A stretch of DNA of 47,308 nucleotides from an uncultured Clostridia bacterium (GTDB lineage Bacteria > Bacillota > Clostridia > Christensenellales > Aristaeellaceae): NCBI GenBank assembly GCA_937906775.1, contig CALCUD010000074.1, forward strand, positions 1 to 47,308. The letters run 5' to 3'. Shown here piece by piece: positions 1 to 10,812 of this stretch; the stretch's first letter is position 1, and each line of letters starts with the position of its first letter. The notes beneath the pieces were generated by a model. It did not search any database. It was given only the letters and a program-made list of their open reading frames with translations, and was not told where the DNA came from. Made by a program: the position numbers and the translations under genes.

Positions 1-2
1 AT

Positions 3-332
3 GTGTATGCTGCCATGCCGCCCCTGTACAAGATCACCCGCGGCAAGTACGAGCGTTACGTCTATGACGACGACGAGCTGCAGAGCGTGCTGGACGAGAT
101 CGGCCGCGAGCCGAAGCCCGACATCCAGCGCTACAAAGGCCTGGGCGAGATGAGCAAGGACCAGCTGTGGCAGACCACCATGGACCCCTCCACCCGCACC
201 ATGATGCGCATCACCCCCGAGGACGCCATGGAGGCCGACCAGCTCTTCACCCTGCTGATGGGCGAGGACGTGGAGCCCCGCAAGCAGTTTATCCAGGAGA
301 ACAGCGACCTGGTCAAGGATCTGGACGTGTAA
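3..332 (+). CDS. gyrB: DNA gyrase subunit B, C-terminal fragment
   Basis: This is the last 109 residues of GyrB, the ATPase subunit of DNA gyrase, which with GyrA introduces negative supercoils. The reading frame is open to the left edge, so the gene is cut by the window and the GTG at base 3 is only an internal codon. The visible part is the end of the TOPRIM domain and the C-terminal tail: the PPLYKI segment and the strongly conserved QRYKGLGEM motif with DQLWQTTMDP after it, which contact GyrA and DNA. GyrA follows 47 bases downstream on the same strand, the usual gyrB-gyrA order in Firmicutes, and supports a gyrase rather than topoisomerase IV (ParE) call. Confidence 0.95.
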   Translation: MYAAMPPLYKITRGKYERYVYDDDELQSVLDEIGREPKPDIQRYKGLGEMSKDQLWQTTMDPSTRTMMRITPEDAMEADQLFTLLMGEDVEPRKQFIQENSDLVKDLDV

Positions 333-379
333 GCTGATCCCCATCGCTGGAAAACGCAACTGCAACGTAGGAGAAACAC

Positions 380-2875
<2,496 letters not shown>

Positions 2876-2890
2876 AGGATCGATAAAGAA

Positions 2891-2935
2891 GGGGCTGTCT
2901 CAAAATGATCTGAAAAGATCATGAGAGGCAGCCCC
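2891..2935 (+). terminator. intrinsic terminator of gyrBA, GGGGCTGTCTCA-family hairpin
   Basis: The arms GGGGCTGTCTC and GAGGCAGCCCC pair with a single G-T wobble, and an inner GATC/GATC pair extends the stem. A pyrimidine-rich TCTTCATTT follows. It starts 16 bases after the gyrA stop. The first 20 bases recur exactly at 10740, so this hairpin belongs to a repeated family (see findings). Confidence 0.8.
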
Positions 2936-3144
2936 TCTTCATTTCTGCCACGGCGTTGCGCAATCTCACCGGATCATCCTCGGGGATCTGCAGACTGCAA
3001 TCCAACGGAATCCACAGTTGATATCAGTTCTCAATTGCGCTGTAATCTGATTGCAGGTTTAGCGTTTTTTTCATCAGCTGCATTATACTGCAAACGCCCG
3101 ATTCCTTTAAGGTTTCGGGTGTTTTTGGTTTGTCTTTTTATACA
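2936..3144. other. non-coding, AT-richer spacer between gyrA and the surface-protein gene
   Basis: The gyrA stop and the stop of the opposite-strand surface protein are 324 bases apart. Besides the three hairpins listed separately, this stretch shows no credible gene: the short ORFs lack a ribosome binding site and recognisable protein features. It is noticeably AT-richer than its flanks and contains T-runs (near 3065 and 3122). It may be a relic of a mobile element, since related hairpins lie on both sides. Confidence 0.5.
3094..3122 (+). terminator. weak hairpin followed by T-run
   Basis: ACGCCCGA pairs with TCGGGTGT (8 bp with one G-T pair) across a 13-base loop and is followed directly by TTTTT and a further T-rich stretch. 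No gene obviously ends here on the plus strand, so it could be a backup terminator for gyrA or part of a degenerate element. Confidence 0.4.
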
Positions 3145-3183
3145 AAAGGGCCATCTCACTTTATCTTAGTGAGACAGCCCTTT
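3145..3183 (-). terminator. terminator of the LPXTG surface-protein gene, GGGCTGTCTCAC-family hairpin
   Basis: AAAGGGC-CA-TCTCACT and AGTGAGA-CA-GCCCTTT form 16-base arms with a two-base mismatch. On the minus strand it lies 17 bases after the stop of the surface-protein gene and is followed by CCCTTTTG. Its stem is the same sequence as the hairpins at 2891 and 10740. Confidence 0.75.
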
Positions 3184-3199
3184 CATGAATCTCTATTGT

Positions 3200-6100
3200 T
3201 TACTGTTCCTTACGCTTCATCCGGATCGCGGTGACGGCGAGACCCAGGCTCACCGTCAGCAGCACGGTCCACAGGAAGGGATCGGCGTTGTCACCGGTGC
3301 GCGGCAGGGCAGGCTTGACATAGAAATATCCCTTGGCCAGACCGTCTTTGGAGCGGACGACGACCTTGTACCTGCCGACGCGCAGCTTGCCCAGCATACT
3401 GGGCTTCAGCCAGATGATCGTGGACCCGTTCTCGCTGGTGTATTCGGAAGCAGGCACCGTGCTGTTGTCAATCTTAACGCTGACGAATTTTTCATACGGC
3501 GCGCTGGAGCGGAACTTGGCGGTGACGTCGCTGCCTTTGACCCATTCCAGTCCGTTGCCTTCGATCAACACATAGCGGATATCGAAAATGGCGTCATACA
3601 GGGCGTCCAGCAGTTCTTCCACCTGCTTGACGGAGGTGGCGGAAGCGATCTTGGCCTTTGCGGCATCGATCTGTGTTCTGGCTTCGTCGCTCGCGGTGAC
3701 CTTGGCTTCGTCCAACTCGGCTAACGCGGCGGCAATGACATCCCGGAGGGCCTTGCCGGCTTCCTCGGCGGCTTTCTTCGCGGCGGCGACCGCGTCCTGG
3801 CTGGTGGCTTCTTTCACCTTCCGGATAGCTTCATCCAGGGCGGTCTTCGCGTCGTCGCTGACGGCCTTTTTCTTGGCTTCTTCCAGCTCGGCGATCGCGG
3901 CATCCTGGGCTTCCTTGAGGGCCTTGTCGGCCTCTTCGGCCGCCTTCAGCCCCGCTTCCTTCGCGGCGGTGACTTCGTCCACGGTGGTGGCTTCCTTGAC
4001 CTTCCGGATGGCTTCATCCAGAGCAGCCTTCGCTTCGTCGCTGACGGCTGTTTTCTTGGCTTTTTCCAGCTCGTTGATTGCGGCATCCTGGGCGTCCTTG
4101 AGGGTACCGGCGCATTCCATGGCCTTCTTGCCGGCTTCCAGCGCGGCTTCAACAGCAGGCAGGTTCGTGGCTTTTTGGATGGCTTCGATGGCTTCCTCCA
4201 TGGCAGCCTTTGCTTCGTCGGAGGTATAGGTGGTCTTGCCCAACTCTTCCAACTCGGCGATCGCAGCCTCCTGAGCCTCCTTGAGGGCTTTGTCGGCCTG
4301 CTCGGCGTCTTTCAGACCTGCTTCCTTCGCTTCGTTGACTTCCTCTGCGGTTTCGGCTTCCTTTACCTTCCGGATGGCTTCATCCAGGGCAGCCTTTGCT
4401 TCGTCGCTGGTGGCATTGTTTTTGGCTTCTTCCAGCTCGGTGATTACATTGTACAGGAACTCGGCGTACTCAGCTGCTGCCTCGACGGTATGGATGAGAT
4501 CCGCGAAGGCCCTGCTGTTCAGAATGATATCCAGGTTGTCAATGGCGTCCTGAATGATCTGTTTCGCTTCGTCGGAAACGAATTTGTTCAGCAATTCTTC
4601 CAGTTTCTGCTTCGTATCTGCCTTGGCCTGGATATATTTGTCTTCGGCATTCTCCATATACTGGAGACCGTTGGCCAGCGCGGCATCGACTGCGGCTTCG
4701 GTGGTCGCGTTCAGGATCTCATCTCTCCAGTATTCCATTTCCTGCCGCGCGTCCTCGGACACGTAGGCCTTCAGGGCTTCTTCCAACTCCTTGACTTTTT
4801 CCTGCTTGTAAGCCATCAGGTCCGTGACGGAATAGAAGGTCTTGATCTTTGAGTCGGTATTTTTGACATAGTATTGATGCGCGGTACTGTCATACTCGAT
4901 CTCGCCAAGATTGCTGGTATCGTCATCCCAGACCGTGCTGCCCCTGCCATTGATATAGTTCGTATTTGTGCAGATGGCTGTCTGGCGGCCTGTCGCGTAG
5001 ATCAAGCCATCGTTGGCGTCCGACATATTTACATACAAACCAATACCGTCATAGTAGCCGTACGCGCGGATCACGCCTTTGTTGTCCAATGAGGCACTGT
5101 CCAGATAAACACCGTAGTCTTTCGCGCGGGCACTGATCTTACCGGTCGCTGTGTTGACCAGTTGATCCGATACCACGATCGCCTTTCCGGGCATAACCTC
5201 GAGAATGCCGACATTGATGGTGCCATCGTTTAACAGGGTCTGCGTTTGGCCTTCAACAGCGACACAAAGACCGATGGCGCCCTGTTCAGAGGGCTCAGTC
5301 GCATCGTTTCCAATACTGATATCGACGGAAGACGTGCTCCCGAGGTTCTTGAAATCAGATTTTGTCAGGATACCGATCGCTTGACAGTTCGGCGTGTCGC
5401 CGATCTCGACATTGATCATGCCTTCATTGGTAATGGTAGTATCCGGGCGCATGATTGCTTCCAGGCCGGTGACATAGGGAGCAATGGTGTCCCCGATCTT
5501 GATGAAGATCGACCCGCCAAAGTGGTTGTTAACAGTACCGTAGACCGACAAACCGATCAGCAGATCATTAACGTCGTTGTTACGGCCAACATCTGTCGCT
5601 CTGATCTCGATCGCTCCTGAATTGTCCAAAGTGTATGCATTAATGCCGGTAGCCTCAATGCCTGCAATGTTGGACAGTTCGATCTCACAGGAACCCGTAT
5701 TTGTGAATGCTGAAAAACCGGAGGAGATACCTACGGCTCTGGCTTTGATGGTTTCATCTCCGCCGATTTTGATTTTCAGGGTGCCGTTATTGGTGAAATC
5801 ACGAATGTAGTTTCCGAGACCCACGACAGAAATCCCGTCGTCAGCAGCGCCGCCTGTGGAAGCCGTCAGTTCGATGGTGCCTTCGTTGGTACCGCTGCCC
5901 GCCAGAAGCACTGTTCCCAAGTCCGGCCGGTACGCGTCGCAACTCACTGTGATCTTGCCGTAGTTGTTGAGTTTGTTACTGTCGAACACTTTACTGTAAC
6001 CGTCAGCGGTTGGAACGGAAATATTGATCGTACCGAAGTTGATTACCAAGTCGCCCATGGCCATGAGCGGCTGGATGCGGTTACAGGTGATATTGACGGT

Positions 6101-6589
6101 GGGCGCGGAGCTATCTTCTTTGCCGAACGTCAGATTGCCGACCGAGAAAATAGCGGTGGGGTGCGAATCGTTCATTACCATCTTGCCGGTGCCTTTATCC
6201 GTGATATCCAGCGTACCTTTGCCGAGGATCTTCACGTCGATCTCTTTATTGATCGCGATACCGCCCAGATCCGCTTCGCCCCCGTTCGGGTTGAGCGAAA
6301 TGATATTGCGGCTGGACAGGGTGATCGTCAGCTCGGTGAGGGAGGAAGAATCCGTGACCACGATCGCTTTGTGATTGCTATCTCCCGCGACCAGGTTGGC
6401 GCTCTTCAGCGTCAGCGTCGAGGTGGATGCGTCAAAAGCAACGGTCCCGTCTCCCAAAACGTCCGCGGTGGTCCCGGTGACTTCCACACCGGAAACGAAC
6501 AGGCCCAGACCGCCACCGGCCAGAACGCTCGTTGGGATCGCCATGCACAGAAGCATCATGACGAGCAGGAGACTTAGAGTTTTCTTCAT
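3200..6589 (-). CDS. large LPXTG cell-wall-anchored surface protein with beta-helix-like region and helical repeats
   Basis: A 1129-aa exported surface protein. I chose the ATG at 6589 because AAGGAG lies 8 bases upstream and a typical signal peptide follows (MKKTLSLLLVMMLLCMA, cleavage after VLA near residue 24); an upstream in-frame ATG would add 29 residues of non-signal sequence. Residues 25 to about 600 are Gly/Asn/Thr-rich with recurring NNGTI- and NSGAIEI-like strands, resembling a right-handed beta-helix adhesin. Residues about 600-1010 are seven tandem Ala/Glu/Lys-rich helical modules. The C-terminus has LPRTGD (residues 1095-1100), a hydrophobic segment and the tail RMKRKEQ, a classic sortase signal. 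No sortase lies in the window. The role is inferred as adhesion or surface display; the ligand is unknown. Confidence 0.85.
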   Translation of the reverse strand: MKKTLSLLLVMMLLCMAIPTSVLAGGGLGLFVSGVEVTGTTADVLGDGTVAFDASTSTLTLKSANLVAGDSNHKAIVVTDSSSLTELTITLSSRNIISLNPNGGEADLGGIAINKEIDVKILGKGTLDITDKGTGKMVMNDSHPTAIFSVGNLTFGKEDSSAPTVNITCNRIQPLMAMGDLVINFGTINISVPTADGYSKVFDSNKLNNYGKITVSCDAYRPDLGTVLLAGSGTNEGTIELTASTGGAADDGISVVGLGNYIRDFTNNGTLKIKIGGDETIKARAVGISSGFSAFTNTGSCEIELSNIAGIEATGINAYTLDNSGAIEIRATDVGRNNDVNDLLIGLSVYGTVNNHFGGSIFIKIGDTIAPYVTGLEAIMRPDTTITNEGMINVEIGDTPNCQAIGILTKSDFKNLGSTSSVDISIGNDATEPSEQGAIGLCVAVEGQTQTLLNDGTINVGILEVMPGKAIVVSDQLVNTATGKISARAKDYGVYLDSASLDNKGVIRAYGYYDGIGLYVNMSDANDGLIYATGRQTAICTNTNYINGRGSTVWDDDTSNLGEIEYDSTAHQYYVKNTDSKIKTFYSVTDLMAYKQEKVKELEEALKAYVSEDARQEMEYWRDEILNATTEAAVDAALANGLQYMENAEDKYIQAKADTKQKLEELLNKFVSDEAKQIIQDAIDNLDIILNSRAFADLIHTVEAAAEYAEFLYNVITELEEAKNNATSDEAKAALDEAIRKVKEAETAEEVNEAKEAGLKDAEQADKALKEAQEAAIAELEELGKTTYTSDEAKAAMEEAIEAIQKATNLPAVEAALEAGKKAMECAGTLKDAQDAAINELEKAKKTAVSDEAKAALDEAIRKVKEATTVDEVTAAKEAGLKAAEEADKALKEAQDAAIAELEEAKKKAVSDDAKTALDEAIRKVKEATSQDAVAAAKKAAEEAGKALRDVIAAALAELDEAKVTASDEARTQIDAAKAKIASATSVKQVEELLDALYDAIFDIRYVLIEGNGLEWVKGSDVTAKFRSSAPYEKFVSVKIDNSTVPASEYTSENGSTIIWLKPSMLGKLRVGRYKVVVRSKDGLAKGYFYVKPALPRTGDNADPFLWTVLLTVSLGLAVTAIRMKRKEQ
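3570..4800 (-). repeat. seven tandem ~60-residue helical modules inside the surface protein
   Basis: The encoded protein repeats a unit of about 60 residues with the pattern AxxELEEAKKxAVSDEAK, then ALDEAIRKVKEA, then a xxVxAAKEAGLKAAE spacer. The three central units are very alike, and at DNA level the segment CTTCATCCAGGGCAGCC and its close variants recur near 3831, 4012 and 4371. The outer units have diverged. The pattern resembles DUF1542/FIVAR-type rod modules of Gram-positive surface proteins; the family assignment is inference. Near-identical DNA copies make the number of units prone to recombination. Confidence 0.75.
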
Positions 6590-6694
6590 ATGAAGGACTC
6601 CTTCCAACCCGGGATTTATCGAAAACAAACATTTACCGTTTACATTATATTCTATGATCATGTCAAAAGCTATCACAATAACATGACGAGATTG

Positions 6695-7194
6695 TTAATT
6701 TTTTGTCTTTTTGAGCGCCAGCACGCCCCAAGGCATGCGCAGACGATCAGCAAGGTGTACAACGCGACCGGGGTACGGTCGCCGGTGGGCGGATAAGGAC
6801 CGCCGTTATTCCGGGGGGGAATTGACATAGATCATGCCCCGCTGGACCGTATATGACACCGACGCCTTCGGTTGCCGCGTGGATCATTTGGCCCCTGCAC
6901 ATATAGATGCCGCAATGTTCCCGCCTGACGCGGACATCGCCCGGCTGGGGATCCGTGGTTTGGGGCCAGTCCAAAAAGGTATAGGTCGTTCCGATATTCA
7001 TATTGTACAGGCCTGTCAGGCAATAACTGACAAATCCGGCTGAGCCGAACGCGCCGGGGCGGCATGCGCCCAATTCATACATGGCTTTTCCGACCCAGCT
7101 CTCGGCCCGGGCGACGACCTCGGCATGATCGGCCATCCCGATCCCCTTGGCGGCCAGAGGGACCAGCATCAACATCACGCAGACGATTTTTCAT
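6695..7194 (-). pseudogene. frameshifted NlpC/P60-like wall-anchored protein
   Basis: The longest open piece (6747-7178) encodes an NlpC/P60-like fold: AESWVGKAMYELG at the front, GFVSYCL, and HCGIYMCRGQMIHAA. Three breaks prevent a full reading. The natural start (ATG at 7194, AAAGGAG 8 bases upstream) runs into A5 at 7187-7191 and goes out of frame. A C7 run (6813-6819 on the plus strand, as G7) hides the wall-anchor segment PYPPTGDRTPVALYTLLIV. A G4 run (6726-6729) hides the end LALKKTKN. Repairing all three gives a complete protein with signal peptide, enzyme-like domain and YPPTGD sorting signal. The NlpC Asp-Cys-Ser triplet is replaced by Gly-Ser-Ala, so even the repaired protein lacks the catalytic cysteine. 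It is either a decayed gene or an assembly homopolymer artefact. Confidence 0.7.
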
Positions 7195-7295
7195 AAAGCG
7201 GATCTCCTTTGATTTGCTGCCGCTATTGTATACCACCGCGCTGCGTCGCGTTAATCGCGCGTCCGCGTCGGCTTTCCCGCGATCAAAAGAACATC

Positions 7296-7324
7296 TTTTC
7301 ACTGGGCGATCCTGTGTATATAAT
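7296..7324 (+). promoter_or_regulatory. sigma-A-type promoter for the M16C protease
   Basis: TTTTCA and TATAAT are separated by exactly 17 bases. The -10 ends about 93 bases before the protease start, which leaves a 5' leader of roughly 85 bases. The -10 is a perfect consensus and the -35 is moderate. Confidence 0.6.
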
Positions 7325-7417
7325 GGTTGTGATCCCATGATCCGATTTGCCCTGCGGACATCATCCCGCGTATAAAGATGCGTACCCCCTATGATGACGA
7401 AAGAAGAGGATGATCAG

Positions 7418-10400
7418 ATGATGAATATCAAAAAACGCCTGTTGTCCCTGCTGCTGGTCCTGTGCCTGGCGGCGGGCATCCTGCCGGCGATGGCGGAAGG
7501 GGAGGACGCCTCCTTTGCCCTCGGCTCGGTCCATCACGGTTTTCAGGTGATGGCCGCCGACCGCATCGACTATATGGACACGGATGTGCTGCTGCTGGAA
7601 CATCAGAAGAGCGGCGCCCAGCTGCTTTTGCTGGAAAACACGGATGTGGAAAAGACCTTCTCCGTGGCTTTCCGCACCCGGGCTATCAACGACAAGGGCC
7701 TGCCGCACGTGTTTGAACACTCGGCCCTGTCCGGAAGCGAGAAGTATCCGGATCCCAACCTGCTCTTCTCCATGATGAGCCAGACCCTCTGCGCTTACCT
7801 CAACGCCGAAACGCGGGAGAACGTGACCGTCTATCCCTGCGCCTCCCGCTCCGAGGATCAGCTTTTTGCCTATATGGACGTGTATATGTCCGGCGTGCTG
7901 CATCCGCTGGTGCTGACCGACGAGCGCGAGATGAAGCGGGAAGCCTGGCATTATTCCCTGTCCGAACCGGAAGGGGAAATCGGCCTTTCCGGCGTCGTGT
8001 ACAGCGAAATGCTGTCGTCCGCGGCCAATATCAACGCCGCGGCCGCGCAGACTATGCGCTCGCTCCTGTATCCGGACAGTTGCCTTTCCAACAACGCCGG
8101 CGGCGACCCGGAAGCCATCCCGCAGATGACCTGGCAGGAGATCAAGGATTTCCACGCCTCGTATTATCATCCGGCCAATATGCTCATGACGCTCTCCGGC
8201 CATCTGGAGGATCCGGAACGCTTTCTGGAGCAGCTGGACCGGGAATACCTGGATGCGTACGACCGCGCTGACTTTGACGCAAGCGTGCTGGAAGACGCCG
8301 GCTACACGCCCGCGGAAGGCTTCCGTGAGCAGATGGTGTCTTTCCCCGTCTCCGCAGACCAAAGCGAAGAGGATAACGGTACCGTGATCCAGTACGCCAT
8401 GGAGCTGCGGGGCCTGGACGATGGGCTGATCCCTGTGGCCCAGATCGTATGCGATTATCTGACCGATCTCTCCGGCCCGCTCTCCGCGCGCCTCAGCGAG
8501 GAGCTGCCCGCCGCTTTTCTGAATGTGAGCCTTGTCACCGATACCACGGCCCCGACGATCGTCTTCACTGCCAACGGCGTGACAGAAGGGGACGGTCCCA
8601 AAGTACGCGAAGTGATCGACCGTACGCTTTCGGAGATCGCGGAAAAGGGCATTGACAAGAGCTTTGCGCTCCGCAGGATCAACGCGAATGCCTATACCCG
8701 CGCCGCCAGTGCCGAAGCGCAGCAGCGCGGCGTCGCCTGCGCGGAAAACTTCTCCGTCGCCTGGGCGCATACCGGAAACGCGTTTGGCTACCTGTCCGAA
8801 CTGGACGCCCAGGAAGCCCTGACGGCAAACCTGGAGGGGGACGAACTGGATACCTTCCTCTCCCAATATGTGCTCGCGTCTCCCAACAGCGTGCTGCTGA
8901 CCGCCGTGCCGGTGGCCGGCCTGGCTGAGCAGAAGGCGGAGGAACGCGCGCAACAAATGAAGGAACTGAAGGCCTCCATGACCGCGGAGGAGCTGGACGC
9001 CTTAATCGCGGAAAGCCACGCGTATGACGCGTGGCTCGCGGAAGCGCAGGCCGTTTCCATGATCGACCGCGTGCGCGCGGTCACTTCCGACACCCTGCCC
9101 GAGGAATATCCCGTCGCTGAGGCTGAGGATACCCTTCGCAATGGCCACCGCGAGATCACTTCCGCCATCGCGGGCAATGACCTTTATGCTTACAACCTTT
9201 ATCTGGATATGTCCTCCCTGACCCGGGAGGAATTGATGACCATGAGCGTTGCCTCCTACCTGCTCCAGACCACCGGCACCGAGCATTACACCGCGGAGGA
9301 GTTTGCCCAACAGGTGGCCGCTTACACGAACGGCCTCGTCTATACGGAAGCCTTCGTGCGGTATGAGGATCGGGATCCCCGGCTGTATCTGCAGGTCGCC
9401 TGCGGCGGGCTGTCCTCCCAGATCCCGGATACCTTCCGCCTGATCAACGAAAGCATGTTCCACTTCGTCTATGCCGGTCCCGCCAAGCTGCAGGCCGATA
9501 TCTACGGTCTGGCCGCCCTGCTCGGGATGTACGCCTCGGCGATGCCGGATATGCTCATGGGACAGATCGTGGATGTGATCAACAACCCGCAGTGCGCGCA
9601 TGACTACTACTGCTCCATCGATCCCGCCTATGTCGAATGGCTGACCGGTCTCTGCTTCCTGGACGAGGCAGGAATGGCCGACTTCCGGAATGAAATGATC
9701 CGTGTGATCAAAAAGGTCCTCAACCGCGAGGGCGCGATCGTGACCATCGTGGGCGACGAAGCGGCCATCGAAGGCTGCCGCGAAGGCACGGACCGCCTGC
9801 TGGCCCAGATGACGGACGAAAAGCGCGAGGACGCTGATCCCGTCTTTGAACCCCTCGGACCGAATTTTTCCATGACCATGAACGGCGATGTCCAGTATAA
9901 CTATCTGACCGTGAGCCTGCCGGACGCCGGCATCCCGTACACCGGCAAGCTGAACGTACTCGGCAAGATCATCACGGACCGCATCCTGCTGCCGGAGCTA
10001 CGCTTTGTCAACAACGCCTATGCCGCCGGCTGCAGCGTGGACAACAAGAAAATCACCATGATGTCCTACGCCGATCCCGGCATGGAAAAGACCTATGAGA
10101 TCTTTGCCACCGTGCCCGAAAAGCTCCGCGCCCTCGAAATGACGGCGGAAGAACTGGACGGCTATATCCTCGCGGCTTATTCCGACGCCGTGAACACTGA
10201 CGGTCCCTTCTCCCTCGCCAAGCGGGCTGTGGCTGACGCCCTGATCCATGCCGAAAACACCGGCCTCCAGACGATTCAGGAGATCAAGTCCACGACCATC
10301 GACGACATCCACGCCCTGGCCGATGTCATCTCCCGCCTCGTCACCGAAGGCCACCGCGTCTCCGGCGCTACCCCCAAAGCCCTCGAATCCCTCCCCGAAG

Positions 10401-10426
10401 GCTTCTTCGACCAGATCGCGAAATGA
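7418..10426 (+). CDS. exported M16C zinc metalloprotease (presequence-protease/insulinase family)
   Basis: About 1002 aa, the length expected for a full M16C protease made of two linked halves. The start at 7418 (or 7421) has AGAGGA 7 bases upstream and leads straight into a signal peptide (MNIKKRLLSLLLVLCLAAG, cleavage near AMA); the in-frame ATG at 7391 would place nine charged residues in front. The zinc-binding inverse motif HxxEH is present as HVFEH in the context GLPHVFEHSALSGSEKYP, which matches PreP-type proteases, and the downstream VVYSEM segment supplies the third-ligand glutamate region. M16C enzymes degrade unfolded peptides inside a closed chamber. An exported copy would act outside the membrane on peptides; its neighbour is a leader-bearing small peptide 51 bases downstream. 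Confidence 0.88.
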   Translation: MMNIKKRLLSLLLVLCLAAGILPAMAEGEDASFALGSVHHGFQVMAADRIDYMDTDVLLLEHQKSGAQLLLLENTDVEKTFSVAFRTRAINDKGLPHVFEHSALSGSEKYPDPNLLFSMMSQTLCAYLNAETRENVTVYPCASRSEDQLFAYMDVYMSGVLHPLVLTDEREMKREAWHYSLSEPEGEIGLSGVVYSEMLSSAANINAAAAQTMRSLLYPDSCLSNNAGGDPEAIPQMTWQEIKDFHASYYHPANMLMTLSGHLEDPERFLEQLDREYLDAYDRADFDASVLEDAGYTPAEGFREQMVSFPVSADQSEEDNGTVIQYAMELRGLDDGLIPVAQIVCDYLTDLSGPLSARLSEELPAAFLNVSLVTDTTAPTIVFTANGVTEGDGPKVREVIDRTLSEIAEKGIDKSFALRRINANAYTRAASAEAQQRGVACAENFSVAWAHTGNAFGYLSELDAQEALTANLEGDELDTFLSQYVLASPNSVLLTAVPVAGLAEQKAEERAQQMKELKASMTAEELDALIAESHAYDAWLAEAQAVSMIDRVRAVTSDTLPEEYPVAEAEDTLRNGHREITSAIAGNDLYAYNLYLDMSSLTREELMTMSVASYLLQTTGTEHYTAEEFAQQVAAYTNGLVYTEAFVRYEDRDPRLYLQVACGGLSSQIPDTFRLINESMFHFVYAGPAKLQADIYGLAALLGMYASAMPDMLMGQIVDVINNPQCAHDYYCSIDPAYVEWLTGLCFLDEAGMADFRNEMIRVIKKVLNREGAIVTIVGDEAAIEGCREGTDRLLAQMTDEKREDADPVFEPLGPNFSMTMNGDVQYNYLTVSLPDAGIPYTGKLNVLGKIITDRILLPELRFVNNAYAAGCSVDNKKITMMSYADPGMEKTYEIFATVPEKLRALEMTAEELDGYILAAYSDAVNTDGPFSLAKRAVADALIHAENTGLQTIQEIKSTTIDDIHALADVISRLVTEGHRVSGATPKALESLPEGFFDQIAK

Positions 10427-10477
10427 TCCCTGTAAACCATGTCCCTTCACAACCGAAGACCGGAAAGGAGACTGCCC

Positions 10478-10729
10478 ATGCTTCCCAACGAAAACAAACT
10501 CAATGATGACGCCCTCGATCAGGTCATCGGCGGCCTGGAACGGATCCCTTACGACAAGCCGGCCATGCCCATTGGTGTGATGCCCGGCTCTCAATTGCCT
10601 TCGGAAACGCCGAATCCTTTTCTGGACATACCCGCCGCTAAAACCCTTGTCGGTTTTGAACTGAAAAACATGACCAACGAAACCGGAACCAATTACATGC
10701 TGACCCACGATATCAACGAGCAGCTCTGA
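10478..10729 (+). CDS. small peptide with double-glycine (bacteriocin-type) leader
   Basis: An 83-aa peptide starting 51 bases after the M16C protease stop and preceded by AAAGGAG with 7-base spacing. Residues 7-19 read KLNDDALDQVIGG, the pattern of double-glycine leaders (L..E/D..L..V.GG) cut by the C39 peptidase domain of export ABC transporters or used as recognition leaders in RiPP pathways. The core after the GG is 64 residues, Pro- and Met-rich, with no cysteine, so lanthionine or sactionine bridging is not expected. No C39 transporter, modification enzyme or immunity gene is visible nearby. It may be a precursor or signal peptide in an operon with the protease. The leader match is seen in the sequence; any antimicrobial or signalling role is inference. 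Confidence 0.6.
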   Translation: MLPNENKLNDDALDQVIGGLERIPYDKPAMPIGVMPGSQLPSETPNPFLDIPAAKTLVGFELKNMTNETGTNYMLTHDINEQL

Positions 10730-10739
10730 TCAAAAAAAC

Positions 10740-10789
10740 GGGGCTGTCTCAAAATGATCCAAGCAGATTGCGCTTAGTGAGACAGCCCC
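10740..10789. terminator. bidirectional terminator, GGGGCTGTCTCA-family hairpin
   Basis: Perfect 12-bp arms GGGGCTGTCTCA and TGAGACAGCCCC enclose a 26-base loop. The hairpin lies between the convergent small-peptide gene and the gamma subunit of the oxidoreductase. CCCCTTTAA follows on the plus strand and CCCCGTTTTTTTGATC on the minus strand, so it can serve both. Its first 20 bases equal those at 2891. Confidence 0.8.
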
Positions 10790-10812
10790 TTTAACAGTGG
10801 GAAAAGATTTTT

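Noticed and set aside
3570..4800. Tandem repeats considered as a CRISPR array or satellite
   Set aside because: Repeats are in frame, about 180 bases long, encode protein modules and lack the short direct repeat/unique spacer pattern.
6590..6694. TTGACA and TATAAT upstream of the surface-protein gene
   Set aside because: The hexamers are only 11 bases apart, too close for a sigma-A promoter, so I did not call a promoter although this AT-rich stretch probably contains one.
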